Shown here: piece after piece, positions 1 to 8,723 of the stretch
Numbering within the stretch: position 1 is the stretch's first letter
How the letters are laid out: each line of letters starts with the position of its first letter
DNA from: Vreelandella nigrificans
GTDB taxonomy: Bacteria > Pseudomonadota > Gammaproteobacteria > Pseudomonadales > Halomonadaceae
Direction of reading: 5' to 3'
NCBI RefSeq assembly: GCF_002374315.1
Contig: NZ_NWUX01000024.1
Location: forward strand, 1 to 64,000
Length of the DNA stretch: 64,000 bases
Position numbers and translations under genes: made by a program
The notes under the pieces: model-generated
What the model was told of the DNA's origin: nothing
Database searches by the model: none
What the model saw: the letters and a program-made list of their open reading frames with translations, nothing else

Positions 1-72
1 TCAGAAGTGAAACCGCTTAGCGCCGATGGTAGTGTGGGGTCTCCCCATGCGAGAGTAGGTCATCGTCAGGCA
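1..72 (+). rRNA. rrf: 5S ribosomal RNA, 3' end only
   Basis: The first 72 bases carry the characteristic 3' half of bacterial 5S rRNA, with the conserved GCCGATGGTAGTGTGGGGT stretch followed by CTCCCCATGCGAGAGTAGG. The 5' part lies before the window. It is the last gene of an rRNA operon and is followed at once by a terminator. Confidence 0.93.
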
Positions 73-81
73 CTTATTAAG

Positions 82-117
82 AAAAACCCCAGTTCCAACA
101 GGAACTGGGGTTTTTTG
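82..117 (+). terminator. Terminator of the rRNA operon
   Basis: A GC-rich inverted repeat (AACCCCAGTTCC / GGAACTGGGGTT) closes on a short loop and runs into TTTTTTG. It lies ten bases after the 5S rRNA end and is a textbook intrinsic terminator. Confidence 0.92.
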
Positions 118-152
118 TTGGGCGCTAGTCCACTTTAAGTCTGTTTCAATAA

Positions 153-189
153 AAATCCCCCAAGGCTGGTGCCTTGGGGGATTTTTTTA
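153..189. terminator. Second, bidirectional terminator between the rRNA operon and hisC
   Basis: The stem AAATCCCCCAAGGC / GCCTTGGGGGATTT is flanked by A-rich sequence on the left and TTTTTT on the right. It can therefore end transcription from either side: the rRNA operon on the plus strand and hisC on the minus strand. Confidence 0.88.
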
Positions 190-224
190 TGTGCATGGTT
201 ATGTGCATGGGATGGTGTTAATAA

Positions 225-1286
225 CTAGCGGCAGATTGCCTCTAGCGCCTCTACGAGGCTATCCATCTCATCATCAGTGCCGATAGTGATGCGCAGGAAG
301 TTGTTGAGCATGTCGGTATTGAAATGGCGTACTAAAATACCCCTCTCACGAAGGCCTGCAAATAACTGGGCGCCTGCAAACTTAGGGTGTTGAGCCAGTA
401 TAAAGTTGGCTTTTGAGGGCAGTACTTCAAAGCCTGACTGCTCAAGGCGCTGACGGGTGCGCTCGCGTGTGGTGATAACGTTATTTCGACAGGCGTCAAA
501 GTGCTGTTTATCTTTAAGCGCTTCAATGCCTACTAAGCTGGCTAAGCTATCAACTGGATATGAGTTGAACGAATCCTTAACGCGTTGCAGGCCTTCGATC
601 AACTCCTGTGAGCCAATGGCGTAGCCTAAGCGTAGGCCCGCTAGGCTGCGTGATTTTGAAAACGTTCCGGTTACCAGTAAATTGGGGTAACGGCCAACCA
701 GTTCCACCGCACTTTCTGCGCCAAAGTCTACGTACGCTTCATCTATCAAGACAACACGATCAGTAACGCGCTTTAGCAGAGTCTCAATGGCTTCTAGAGA
801 GTGGGCATGGCCAGTGGGGGCGTTAGGGTTAGCAAAAATAACACCACTGCTCTCTGTAACGCTGGCAAGGGCATCCATGTCTACTTCCCATTTGGCGTTC
901 AGCGGATGCTTGCGTAGCGTGACACCGTATAAGTTGGCGTAGACAGGATAAAAACTATAGGTAATCGACGGTACGTCTAGCGGTGCACCATGGCAGAAAA
1001 AGGCCTGGAAGGCGAAGGCTAGCACTTCATCAGAGCCATTACCGACGAAAGTCTCCTCTACGTTTACTCCATAGGTTGCAGCAAGTGTCTCGCGTAGTGC
1101 TCTTGATGTCGGGTCAGGATAAAGGCGTAGATGATCTGTCGAGTAATCGCGCAGTGCTGTGCTTACTCCAGGCGCAGGTGGATAAGGATTTTCATTGGTA
1201 TTTAGTTTGATAACGCGTTCACGGGGTTGTTCACCCGGCACGTAAGGGGTTAATTCCCTAACGGCGGGACTCCAGTATTGGCTCAT
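225..1286 (-). CDS. hisC: Histidinol-phosphate aminotransferase
   Basis: This is the PLP-dependent aminotransferase that converts imidazole acetol phosphate plus glutamate to histidinol phosphate in histidine biosynthesis. At 353 aa it is the usual length. The N-terminus has the substrate-binding motif LNTNENPYPP (about residues 28-37). NPNAPTG is near residue 153 and DEAYVDF near 182. The PLP lysine is K211 in TFSKSRSLAGLRLG. The gene stands alone, away from hisBHAF at 6.5-9.3 kb. It reads toward the rRNA terminators. The start is preceded by a weak Shine-Dalgarno sequence. Confidence 0.95.
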   Translation of the reverse strand: MSQYWSPAVRELTPYVPGEQPRERVIKLNTNENPYPPAPGVSTALRDYSTDHLRLYPDPTSRALRETLAATYGVNVEETFVGNGSDEVLAFAFQAFFCHGAPLDVPSITYSFYPVYANLYGVTLRKHPLNAKWEVDMDALASVTESSGVIFANPNAPTGHAHSLEAIETLLKRVTDRVVLIDEAYVDFGAESAVELVGRYPNLLVTGTFSKSRSLAGLRLGYAIGSQELIEGLQRVKDSFNSYPVDSLASLVGIEALKDKQHFDACRNNVITTRERTRQRLEQSGFEVLPSKANFILAQHPKFAGAQLFAGLRERGILVRHFNTDMLNNFLRITIGTDDEMDSLVEALEAICR

Positions 1287-1480
1287 AAGGGTAACCTGAT
1301 TATCCTAGCAGTAATGACAACATGGTCGCCTGATGGCTGTCATAGCGCAAGCATTCCTATGCTGCAGCGTTATAACAACCACTTCCGCCCTGACTAGGGG
1401 TGGGCGTTGCACCTTGTAGCGGTTATGCTGTCATAAGCGCGCGAAAAGAATGTATGTCCAACACGATAAGGAGACACCCA

Positions 1481-1930
1481 ATGCAATTCAGGAGTTTGCT
1501 AGCCGGTTCGGCTATGTTGGCACTGCTGGCGGGCTGCGCAGCAGGCCCGACAGAACAGCGCGAAGAGGCGGGAGTGAGTGGATCGCAGGTTAACTATAAA
1601 GGAACCCTGCCATGTCGTAACTGTGACGGCATTGATCTAGATGTAAATTTAGTGGGTGAAGAGACGAGCGCTCCTGAAGCAAGGACGTTCACTTTAGATG
1701 CAACTTACCGTAATCATCCCCAAACGCCGCCAGATGAAAACTATGCGGGTAACTGGGAGGTGCTAACCGGTACACCGTCTGATCCAGATGCGACGGTGTA
1801 TGAGCTAACGCCTGATGGTGACGGGCAGATCTATTACTTCATGCGTATTGATGCACGCACGCTTGAGTTAATTGATCCTGAACGCCGTCGTTTTGAGAAC
1901 GGCGAGATGCTGCAGTTGAGGCGTCAATAA
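1481..1930 (+). CDS. NlpE-like outer-membrane lipoprotein (envelope/copper stress family)
   Basis: This is a 149-aa lipoprotein. A short signal peptide ends in the lipobox LLAGC, so Cys would be acylated. The mature part begins near a TLPCRNCDGI segment, the CxxC metal/redox motif typical of the NlpE N-terminal domain, and continues with the beta-rich pattern of that family. Only the N-terminal NlpE domain is present; E. coli NlpE is longer. The ATG at 1481 follows AAGGAGA at about 1468; a longer frame from 1400 lacks a signal peptide and is less likely. In E. coli NlpE activates Cpx signalling; that role here is inference. Confidence 0.8.
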   Translation: MQFRSLLAGSAMLALLAGCAAGPTEQREEAGVSGSQVNYKGTLPCRNCDGIDLDVNLVGEETSAPEARTFTLDATYRNHPQTPPDENYAGNWEVLTGTPSDPDATVYELTPDGDGQIYYFMRIDARTLELIDPERRRFENGEMLQLRRQ

Positions 1931-1946
1931 TTCTGACGTAACACTT

Positions 1947-1975
1947 AAAGGCGGCCATTGGCCGCCTTTTGTTTT
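1947..1975 (+). terminator. Terminator after the NlpE-like gene
   Basis: The inverted repeat AAAGGCGGCC / GGCCGCCTTT has a three-base loop and is followed by TGTTTTTTC. It lies 17 bases past the stop codon. Confidence 0.88.
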
Positions 1976-2005
1976 TTCTGCCGAGCAGTGTGTGATGGGA
2001 GCAAA

Positions 2006-3382
2006 ATGGCAGTGGCGAAAGTAAAGAGTGCCTTTGTATGTACTGAGTGTGGTGCTGAGTATAGGAAGTGGCAGGGACAATGCACTAGTTGCCAAGAGTG
2101 GAACACGTTGAGTGAGGTTCGCTTGGCCAGCGCGCGTCTTGGCAGTGGCACCACGGCCGGTAGAGCTGGATACGCAGGTGATTTATCCCGCGATGTGGTA
2201 GATCTTGGCAATGTTGATTTAAGCGAGGTGCCGCGTTTAACTTCCACCTTTGCTGAGTTTGATCGTGTATTGGGGGGCGGCTTGGTGCCTGGTTCGGCAG
2301 TGTTGCTCGGCGGTAATCCAGGGGCGGGTAAGTCCACGCTACTACTACAGACTGCCTGTAAGCTGGCCCAGCAGCGGCGTATTCTCTATGTCACCGGAGA
2401 AGAGTCACTATCCCAGGTGGCGATGCGAGCGCACCGCTTACAGCTACCCACTAATGGGCTAAAGATGCTGGCGGAAACCAGTGTTGAAACTATTTTAGCC
2501 GTCGCCGAGCGCGAGAAACCGGAGATTCTGGTGATCGACTCTATTCAGACCATGCACCTTGAGGACATCAGTTCAGCACCTGGTGGTGTTGCTCAGGTAC
2601 GTGAATCGGCGGCGGCGCTGACACGCTTTGCCAAACAAACGAATACCGTATTACTGCTGGTAGGTCATGTAACCAAAGATGGCACTCTAGCAGGCCCTAA
2701 AGTGCTCGAACATATGATTGATGCATCGCTACTGTTAGAGGGAGGGGCAGACTCTCGATTTCGTACCCTGCGTGGCCAGAAGAACCGCTTCGGTGCAGTC
2801 AACGAGCTGGGCGTGTTTGCCATGCTTGAGCAGGGTCTGAAAGAGGTGAAAAACCCCAGTGCGATTTTTCTATCGCGCCAGGAAGAGCAGGCGCCGGGCA
2901 GCCTTGTAATGGTGGTGTGGGAAGGTACGCGGCCTATCTTAGTGGAAGTGCAAGCATTGGTGGATGAGTCTGCATTAGGTAATCCCCGCCGTGTGGCGGT
3001 CGGCGTGGATCAGAACCGCTTGGCGATGCTATTGGCGGTGCTTAATCGCCATGGCGGGCTATTCACTGGTGACCAAGACGTATTCCTCAACGTAGTGGGC
3101 GGGGTGAAAGTGCTCGAAACCAGTGCTGACCTGGCGGTATTACTTGCGGTGGTGTCCAGCCTACAAAACCGGGCGTTGCCCAAAGAGCTAGTAGTGTTTG
3201 GCGAGGTGGGCCTGTCGGGAGAAATACGCCCGGTACCCAGCGGCCAAGAACGTATTGCCGAGGCCGCTAAACACGGTTTTTTACGCGCCATCGTGCCCCG
3301 TGCCAATGCGCCCAAGCAATCGCCAAAGGGGATGGAGGTGATTCCTGTCGATAAATTAAGTGATGCCTTAGAAGCACTCTAA
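2006..3382 (+). CDS. radA: DNA repair protein RadA (Sms), Lon-like/RecA-like ATPase
   Basis: RadA is a branch-migration ATPase that processes recombination intermediates. The protein has 458 aa (family about 460). An N-terminal zinc finger has C12xxC15 and C26xxC29. It is followed by a RecA-like core with Walker A GGNPGAGKST near residue 100, the RadA-specific KNRFG motif near residue 258, and a C-terminal Lon-protease-like domain without protease function. The ATG at 2006 is chosen over the GTG-type start at 1958 because translation then begins directly with MAVAKVKSAFVCTECG, the family N-terminus, and a purine-rich site precedes it. Confidence 0.95.
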   Translation: MAVAKVKSAFVCTECGAEYRKWQGQCTSCQEWNTLSEVRLASARLGSGTTAGRAGYAGDLSRDVVDLGNVDLSEVPRLTSTFAEFDRVLGGGLVPGSAVLLGGNPGAGKSTLLLQTACKLAQQRRILYVTGEESLSQVAMRAHRLQLPTNGLKMLAETSVETILAVAEREKPEILVIDSIQTMHLEDISSAPGGVAQVRESAAALTRFAKQTNTVLLLVGHVTKDGTLAGPKVLEHMIDASLLLEGGADSRFRTLRGQKNRFGAVNELGVFAMLEQGLKEVKNPSAIFLSRQEEQAPGSLVMVVWEGTRPILVEVQALVDESALGNPRRVAVGVDQNRLAMLLAVLNRHGGLFTGDQDVFLNVVGGVKVLETSADLAVLLAVVSSLQNRALPKELVVFGEVGLSGEIRPVPSGQERIAEAAKHGFLRAIVPRANAPKQSPKGMEVIPVDKLSDALEAL

Positions 3383-3460
3383 CGTAGGCTATGCTTTATA
3401 GAGTGGCTTTGATCCAGAAGGCTAACGTCAGGACTACGTTAACGAGTAAGGAGAGGCATC

Positions 3461-4498
3461 ATGAGTACGATTCGGTTAACTCAATATAGCCGCTTTGTAG
3501 GCTGCGGCTGCGAAATCGCCCCTGACGTGCTTGACGGTATTCTTACTAAGGCTGGCCCTGCCGCAGGACATAAGCAGCTTATTGTAGGCAACCAGGGACG
3601 TGATGATGCTGCGGTGTATGATCTAGGCGATGGCCGAGGCATGATTGCCACCACTGATTTCTTTATGCCGATCGTTGATGACCCCTTCGATTTTGGCAGG
3701 ATTGCGGCTGCCAATGCCATTAGCGATGTTTATGCCATGGGCGGGACACCAGTGATGGCCCTGGGGATTTTAGGCTGGCCGCTCGAGAAGCTTAGCTCCG
3801 AAATTGCAGGTGATGTAGTGGCCGGTGCTCAGGCGGTATGTCGCGAGCTGGGCATTGCCTTGGCCGGCGGACACTCCATTGATGCACCGGAGCCAATATT
3901 TGGTTTATCCGTGAATGGTCTGGTGAATCTTGAGCAGCTAAAGCTGAATAGCCAAGCAAAACCCGGTGACCTACTGTTTCTTACCAAACCGCTGGGTATC
4001 GGGCTATTAACCACCGCTGAAAAGCGTGGCTTGCTGGAGGCAGGTCACCACGGGCTTGCCCGGGAAACCATGCTAAAGCCCAACACGATTGGTATTGCGC
4101 TTTCCAGGGTGAAGGGCGTCAATGCGATGACCGATGTGACTGGTTTTGGTCTTGCCGGGCATCTAGCTGAAATGTGTAGTGCCAGCGGAGTGATGGCACA
4201 GATTGATTTCCGTCGACTGCCACGTCTTGTGGAAGCTGAAACCTATCGCCGGCAAGGGGCAGTCCCCTGTGGTGCTCTACGTAACCGTGATGCTCTCGGT
4301 ACAGCGCTACCCGCTATGGATGAAGCCCATTGGCAATGGCTGTGTGATCCACAAACCTCGGGAGGCTTGTTGATTAGTGTTGATCCTGCCTGGGAAGATG
4401 ACGTTGAGCGAATCGGGCGTGAACACGGTATTAGCCTTGAGCCTTTTGGTGTTATGACAACACCGCAGGGGAACGTGCAGATAGAGGTGATTGGCTAA
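3461..4498 (+). CDS. selD: Selenide, water dikinase (selenophosphate synthase) with altered catalytic motif
   Basis: SelD makes selenophosphate from selenide and ATP for selenocysteine and tRNA selenouridine. The 345-aa protein aligns by eye along its length with E. coli SelD, including the IRLTQYS N-terminus and the DPQTSGGLL ATP-site segment near the C-terminus. The catalytic loop reads G-C-G-C-E (C15, C17, E18). E. coli has G-C-G-C-K, and its Cys17 and Lys20 are both reported as essential. Here the Lys position is Glu. No selenouridine synthase gene follows. An AAGGAGAGG site precedes the ATG. Confidence 0.88.
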   Translation: MSTIRLTQYSRFVGCGCEIAPDVLDGILTKAGPAAGHKQLIVGNQGRDDAAVYDLGDGRGMIATTDFFMPIVDDPFDFGRIAAANAISDVYAMGGTPVMALGILGWPLEKLSSEIAGDVVAGAQAVCRELGIALAGGHSIDAPEPIFGLSVNGLVNLEQLKLNSQAKPGDLLFLTKPLGIGLLTTAEKRGLLEAGHHGLARETMLKPNTIGIALSRVKGVNAMTDVTGFGLAGHLAEMCSASGVMAQIDFRRLPRLVEAETYRRQGAVPCGALRNRDALGTALPAMDEAHWQWLCDPQTSGGLLISVDPAWEDDVERIGREHGISLEPFGVMTTPQGNVQIEVIG

Positions 4499-4554
4499 TC
4501 CTGCCACTCTCCTTGTGTTGTTTAGCCTTATGGGGCAGGCCAGCCACGGATTTG

Positions 4555-5247
4555 TTAAGTGGTTTTCAGCCACTGGGTCATCATGCGGTCAAGCAGTGGT
4601 GCTAACTTATGAAAGCGAGTTGCGTCTTCTAAGATTTGCTCGTCGCTTTGCATAAAGCGTCCAGCAGCAGCACTTTTGGGTTGAGGCCGCGTGCTTGTAC
4701 TAAGCAGTGTTGATACGCTGGCTGCGGTAGCTTCCAAATGACACAGTAGGCCGACAACTCGTCCAGCATCCCATGAAAACCCTTGTAGTGGTGCTGCTAC
4801 ACTGCCGCCTAACGGGAGCGCACTTTCTGGCAAGCTAAACACATAGCGATGCCACATAAATGCTTCAAACTGTTCGGGTAAATCAAAGGTGCTCTCTGGT
4901 GCCAGGGTAACGTCATGCCAGCCGATTTCAGGATAGGTGCCAGGAGCAACAACGGCATCTAGCATGTCAGCAATCCATAGTGCACCCAGGCCAATGCCTA
5001 ATACAGGCTTTTGTCCGTCTAGGTAGCGATGGATCAGCTTGCGCTCTGTTTTGTACCAAGTAGGAGGTTCTTTGAACATCAGCTCTGGACCATCGAGTAC
5101 AATAAGTGCATCGCACTCTCCAAAGCGTGGGGTGAGTTCCCCTGCATAGAGATGAAAAACGGTGTAACTATGTCCCATACTCTCAAGCCAGTCGGTAAGG
5201 CGGGCTGGGACATGGTCAGGGCCGTGCTGTAGCAGATGAATATGCAT
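4555..5247 (-). CDS. Class I glutamine amidotransferase-like protein without nucleophile Cys
   Basis: The 230-aa protein has the GMP-synthase-type amidotransferase fold pattern: VLDGPELMF near residue 50 and PVLGIGLGALW at 81-91. The usual GIC(L)GAQ nucleophile elbow reads G-I-G-L-G, so the catalytic Cys position is Gly86. The later MWHRYVF segment matches the MWHxDxV region of the family. It may be a non-catalytic binding protein. The start at 5247 follows GAGGAG; an upstream in-frame start at 5268 lacks a better site. It is convergent with selD and divergent from yjaG. Confidence 0.72.
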   Translation of the reverse strand: MHIHLLQHGPDHVPARLTDWLESMGHSYTVFHLYAGELTPRFGECDALIVLDGPELMFKEPPTWYKTERKLIHRYLDGQKPVLGIGLGALWIADMLDAVVAPGTYPEIGWHDVTLAPESTFDLPEQFEAFMWHRYVFSLPESALPLGGSVAAPLQGFSWDAGRVVGLLCHLEATAASVSTLLSTSTRPQPKSAAAGRFMQSDEQILEDATRFHKLAPLLDRMMTQWLKTT

Positions 5248-5359
5248 GGCAATCTCCTCGCCGGCCAATATATCAAACGCAGCGAGGGTTCTTCGCTACG
5301 TATGTGCGACGATAACGTATCGCGTTCATTTCACCAATATTGTGAGTCAGGAAATCAGC

Positions 5360-5962
5360 ATGGTGGCTAAACCCCAAGGATTTTATCAGCGTTTGCAACT
5401 GCTTCCGCTGCCCGCTCAGCAAGCATTTATGGCGGCACTGTGTGAGCGTTTGCTGCCCAACTACGCCCTTTACGAGCAGACCTCTGGCTATGGCGATGGG
5501 CATACCGTACGTACCGTGCTCAACCTGGTGTGGGAGCGTCTAAGCGTGCCCAATGCGAGTATTGATTTCGCCCGTCAGGCTGAAAAGCTTGCCGAGTGTG
5601 AGCCTCCTGAGTCGGATGAAAGCTTTGGTGCACGCCGTGCGCTAGACGCAGTGGTTTCAGTGTCGGCGCTGCTGGACACGCTACAGGGTGAATCCCCTGA
5701 AGCTGTGCTGGACGTTAGCCGTACCTCGCGAGCCGGTGTGCGAGCCTTTATTGAGCTGACTGAAGGCGAAGAGGATGCCCAGACGCTTGCGCTGGTTATC
5801 CGTGACCATCCTCTTATGGCTGATGAAAACGACTTTCAGGACGCCGTTTTAGAGGCTGTGAGTGAGCCTATTAGCAAGACATCCCTTAAAGAGATTCGTC
5901 AGCTAGGCCGTAACAATGGTATTAGTAATTTGGGGCTGTCGCTCAATGATGAGGACGAGTAA
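5360..5962 (+). CDS. yjaG: YjaG family protein (DUF416)
   Basis: This 200-aa helical protein has the family pattern FYQRLQLLPLPAQQAFMAALCERLLPNY at the N-terminus and acidic segments at the C-terminus. The family is conserved in gammaproteobacteria and has no established biochemical role. The ATG at 5360 matches the family N-terminus; the longer frame from 5246 overlaps the divergent amidotransferase-like gene and is rejected. Confidence 0.82.
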   Translation: MVAKPQGFYQRLQLLPLPAQQAFMAALCERLLPNYALYEQTSGYGDGHTVRTVLNLVWERLSVPNASIDFARQAEKLAECEPPESDESFGARRALDAVVSVSALLDTLQGESPEAVLDVSRTSRAGVRAFIELTEGEEDAQTLALVIRDHPLMADENDFQDAVLEAVSEPISKTSLKEIRQLGRNNGISNLGLSLNDEDE

Positions 5963-5970
5963 CCGGTTGA

Positions 5971-6477
5971 TTAAAATCGCCAGCCAGCCGTTATCATCAT
6001 CCCTGCTGTTCCGAAAACGATAAGGTCCGACTCAAAGCTCCCCCACTGTATGCCAATGCTGGGTAATACTGCCGGTGCAATTTCGTAGTGGTTAAAAGGA
6101 ATTTTGTCGCGAAACTCATCTTTGTAGCCGCGTAGCAAGCCACCTGTCAGCTTGGCTCTTAGATGAATTTCTTCGGTTAGCTGGCCAAGCGGAAACTCTC
6201 GGCCAGCGTAAAAGTACCAGGTGGGCTGGTCGAAGGAGTTTTTGAACCACGCTGCTCCCGCTAACCAGCGATCTGGGTTGTGTAGCTCAATGCTTACTAA
6301 ATTCTGTTGGTTAGTATGCTCCGGGTCTGGACTGAAGTGACGGGTTAGTAGGCTGGTTTGCACCAGCATATGATCGAGCTCCAGTACGAGAGGCTCGTTA
6401 GACAGAGAAGAAGCAGAGGCAGATGCGCTCAGCCAAATCCCTGCCAGTCCTCCCAACCATGGATAAGCGCGAGGCAT
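5971..6477 (-). CDS. Small outer-membrane beta-barrel-type protein
   Basis: This 168-aa exported protein has a signal peptide ending around SASASASS. It then has alternating hydrophobic/polar beta segments and a C-terminal aromatic (...WRF), the usual outer-membrane barrel signature. The pattern TSLLTRHFSPDPEHTNQQNLVSIE, RWLAGAAWFKNSF and LRAKLTGGLLRGYKDEF recalls a family often labelled sn-glycerol-3-phosphate transporter in pseudomonads, a label without firm support. The gene lies directly downstream of hisF, nine bases after its stop, on the same strand. Confidence 0.65.
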   Translation of the reverse strand: MPRAYPWLGGLAGIWLSASASASSLSNEPLVLELDHMLVQTSLLTRHFSPDPEHTNQQNLVSIELHNPDRWLAGAAWFKNSFDQPTWYFYAGREFPLGQLTEEIHLRAKLTGGLLRGYKDEFRDKIPFNHYEIAPAVLPSIGIQWGSFESDLIVFGTAGMMITAGWRF

Positions 6478-6486
6478 GTCAAACTC

Positions 6487-7260
6487 CTAAAGCCGCATTT
6501 CGATGCCGCGCTCCGCCATATAGCGCTTCGCCTCGGGAATCGTGTGCTCACCAAAGTGGAAGATACTTGCCGCCAATACCGCATCGGCACCGCCTTTAAG
6601 CACACCATCCACCAAGTGATCCAAGTTACCTACGCCGCCAGAGGCAATTACCGGCACGCTGACTGCCTCGGAAATTGCATGGGTGATACCTAAGTCAAAG
6701 CCAATTTTGGTGCCGTCGCGGTCCATGCTGGTTAGCAGCAGCTCTCCTGCACCAAATTCCACCATTTTTTTGGCCCATTCAATGGCATCCAGGCCCGTGG
6801 GGCGCCGTCCGCCATGGGTAAAAATCTCCCAGCGGTCGGCTTCGCCTTCCTGAGACACTTTTTTTGCATCAATGGCGACCACAATACATTGGCTACCAAA
6901 GCGCTCAGCGGCTTCGCGGACAAATTCTGGATTGGTAACGGCTGCGGTATTGATCGAGACTTTATCGGCACCTGCATTTAGCATAGTGCGAATATCGTCG
7001 CAGGTGCGAATACCACCACCAACAGTCAGAGGAATAAACACTTCGCCGGCGATGCGCTCTACCATTTCAACCGTTGTCGCGCGGTCTTCGTGACTGGCGG
7101 TAATGTCTAGAAAGGTAATCTCGTCGGCGCCCTGTAGGTTATAACGCTGGGCGATTTCGACCGGGTCGCCTGCATCGCGAATGCCCACAAAGTTAACGCC
7201 TTTGACGACACGTCCGGCATCTACATCCAGGCATGGAATAATACGCTTGGCCAAGCTCAT
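6487..7260 (-). CDS. hisF: Imidazole glycerol phosphate synthase, cyclase subunit
   Basis: HisF is the (beta/alpha)8-barrel subunit that, with HisH, converts PRFAR plus ammonia to imidazole glycerol phosphate and AICAR. It is 257 aa long, with catalytic Asp in IPCLDVD at the N-terminus and a second in the VVAIDAK segment. Phosphate-binding loops are VGGGIRT and ASGGVGN. Its start overlaps the hisA stop (GTGTTGCC/ATG junction), indicating translational coupling. It is the last gene of hisBHAF. Confidence 0.96.
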   Translation of the reverse strand: MSLAKRIIPCLDVDAGRVVKGVNFVGIRDAGDPVEIAQRYNLQGADEITFLDITASHEDRATTVEMVERIAGEVFIPLTVGGGIRTCDDIRTMLNAGADKVSINTAAVTNPEFVREAAERFGSQCIVVAIDAKKVSQEGEADRWEIFTHGGRRPTGLDAIEWAKKMVEFGAGELLLTSMDRDGTKIGFDLGITHAISEAVSVPVIASGGVGNLDHLVDGVLKGGADAVLAASIFHFGEHTIPEAKRYMAERGIEMRL

Positions 7261-8003
7261 GTGTTGCCTCCGGTAAGCTGGTCGCTTAAGCGTTGAGCTT
7301 CTGCTACGTCCAAGCTGCCTTCATAAATAGCGCGGCCAGTAATGGCGCCTAGAATGCCGCTATCAGCAACGTTGCACAGTGCGTGAATATCATCCAGGTT
7401 AGTGACGCCACCAGAAGCAATCACCGGTAAGCCGCCTTCACGGGCAAGGGCTGCAGTGGCTTCAACGTTAACCCCTTGCATCATGCCGTCACGGGCGATA
7501 TCGGTGTAAACGATGCTGGAAACACCATCGTTGGCAAAGCGCTTGGCGAGCTCGGTTGCTTTAATGGTCGAGACTTCTGCCCATCCATCGGTGGCTACAA
7601 AGCCATCTTTAGCGTCCAAGCCCACAATAATATGGCCAGGGAAAGCACGACACATCTCTCCCACGAACTCTGGCTGTTTGACCGCTTTGGTGCCGATAAT
7701 TACGTAAGAGACGCCCGCATTCAGATAGTGTTCAATGGTTTCTGCTGTGCGAATACCACCGCCAATTTGAATAGGCAGGTTGGGGTAAGCGCGGGCAATG
7801 GCCGTTACTGCATCGCCGTTCATCGGCTTGCCTTCAAAGGCGCCGTTGAGATCAACCAAATGCAAGCGTCGAGCGCCTGCTTCTACCCATCGGGCAGCCA
7901 TGGCAACAGGGTCGTCACCGTAAGAGGTTGAGTCTTCCATTCGGCCCTGTTTCAAGCGCACACACTGGCCGTCTTTGAGATCAATCGCGGGAATTACCAA
8001 CAT
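7257..8003 (-). CDS. hisA: ProFAR isomerase
   Basis: HisA catalyses the Amadori isomerisation of ProFAR to PRFAR. The 248-aa (beta/alpha)8 barrel starts MLVIPAIDLKDGQCVRL with catalytic Asp8; the second catalytic Asp lies in YTDIARDGM. Phosphate loops are QIGGGIRT and ASGGV. It lies 11 bases after hisH and overlaps hisF by four bases. Confidence 0.96.
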   Translation of the reverse strand: MLVIPAIDLKDGQCVRLKQGRMEDSTSYGDDPVAMAARWVEAGARRLHLVDLNGAFEGKPMNGDAVTAIARAYPNLPIQIGGGIRTAETIEHYLNAGVSYVIIGTKAVKQPEFVGEMCRAFPGHIIVGLDAKDGFVATDGWAEVSTIKATELAKRFANDGVSSIVYTDIARDGMMQGVNVEATAALAREGGLPVIASGGVTNLDDIHALCNVADSGILGAITGRAIYEGSLDVAEAQRLSDQLTGGNT

Positions 8004-8014
8004 AGTGAAACCTC

Positions 8015-8656
8015 TCAGGGCGTCCAGGTGACAAAATTTTCCAGCAGGCGAAGGCCCGCACGGGAGCTTTTTTCTGGGTGGAATTGCACAGCAAACGTTG
8101 CATCACGGCCAATCGCCACGTGGGCATTCACCTTGCCATATTGGGTAGTGCCGAACACTTGTGCGTCATCGACTGCATTCACGTAGTAACTATGCACAAA
8201 GTAGAAGTGCTCGTTATCGTCAATGCCTGCCCATAGTGGGTGATCGTGATGCTGTGAGACTAGGTTCCACCCCATGTGGGGGACTTTCAAGCGCTGTTCG
8301 TGCTCGTCGCGCATATTGGCTGGGAAGCGGTCAACGCTGCCTTGGAAAAAGCCCAGACAATCTACGCCACCGTTCTCTTCGCTGCGTTCCAGCAGCATTT
8401 GCTGGCCTACGCAGATGCCCAGCAAGGGTTTGGCTTGGCGGCTCAGAATATCGTCCACTAAACCGCGCAAGTCGGTGCGTTCAAGCTCACCTATGCAGTC
8501 GCGAATAGCGCCCTGGCCAGGTAATACCAAGCGTGTGGCTCCTAGAATGCGCCGTGGGTCGCGAGTGATGATCACATTTTCATGGGTGACGTGTTCCAGC
8601 GCTTTCGCCACAGAGTGTAGGTTGCCCATTCCATAATCAATTACCGCGATAGTCAT
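8015..8656 (-). CDS. hisH: Imidazole glycerol phosphate synthase, glutamine amidotransferase subunit
   Basis: HisH supplies ammonia from glutamine to HisF. It is 213 aa long, with the oxyanion segment LPGQGAIRD, nucleophile Cys in LLGICVGQQML, and His/Glu of the triad in VQFHPEKSS. The nucleophile is intact here, unlike the amidotransferase-like protein at 4.6 kb. It is in the hisBHAF operon, 67 bases after hisB. Confidence 0.95.
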   Translation of the reverse strand: MTIAVIDYGMGNLHSVAKALEHVTHENVIITRDPRRILGATRLVLPGQGAIRDCIGELERTDLRGLVDDILSRQAKPLLGICVGQQMLLERSEENGGVDCLGFFQGSVDRFPANMRDEHEQRLKVPHMGWNLVSQHHDHPLWAGIDDNEHFYFVHSYYVNAVDDAQVFGTTQYGKVNAHVAIGRDATFAVQFHPEKSSRAGLRLLENFVTWTP

Positions 8657-8723
8657 GAAGCACTCCTTATCGTCGTAGGCGAGGGGGTGCTAGCAGTCAT
8701 ATCGTTAGCAAGAGTGCTCAGCA

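Noticed and set aside
8161..8636. Several plus-strand frames across hisH
   Set aside because: They are shadows of hisH, which has intact catalytic motifs and fits the his operon.
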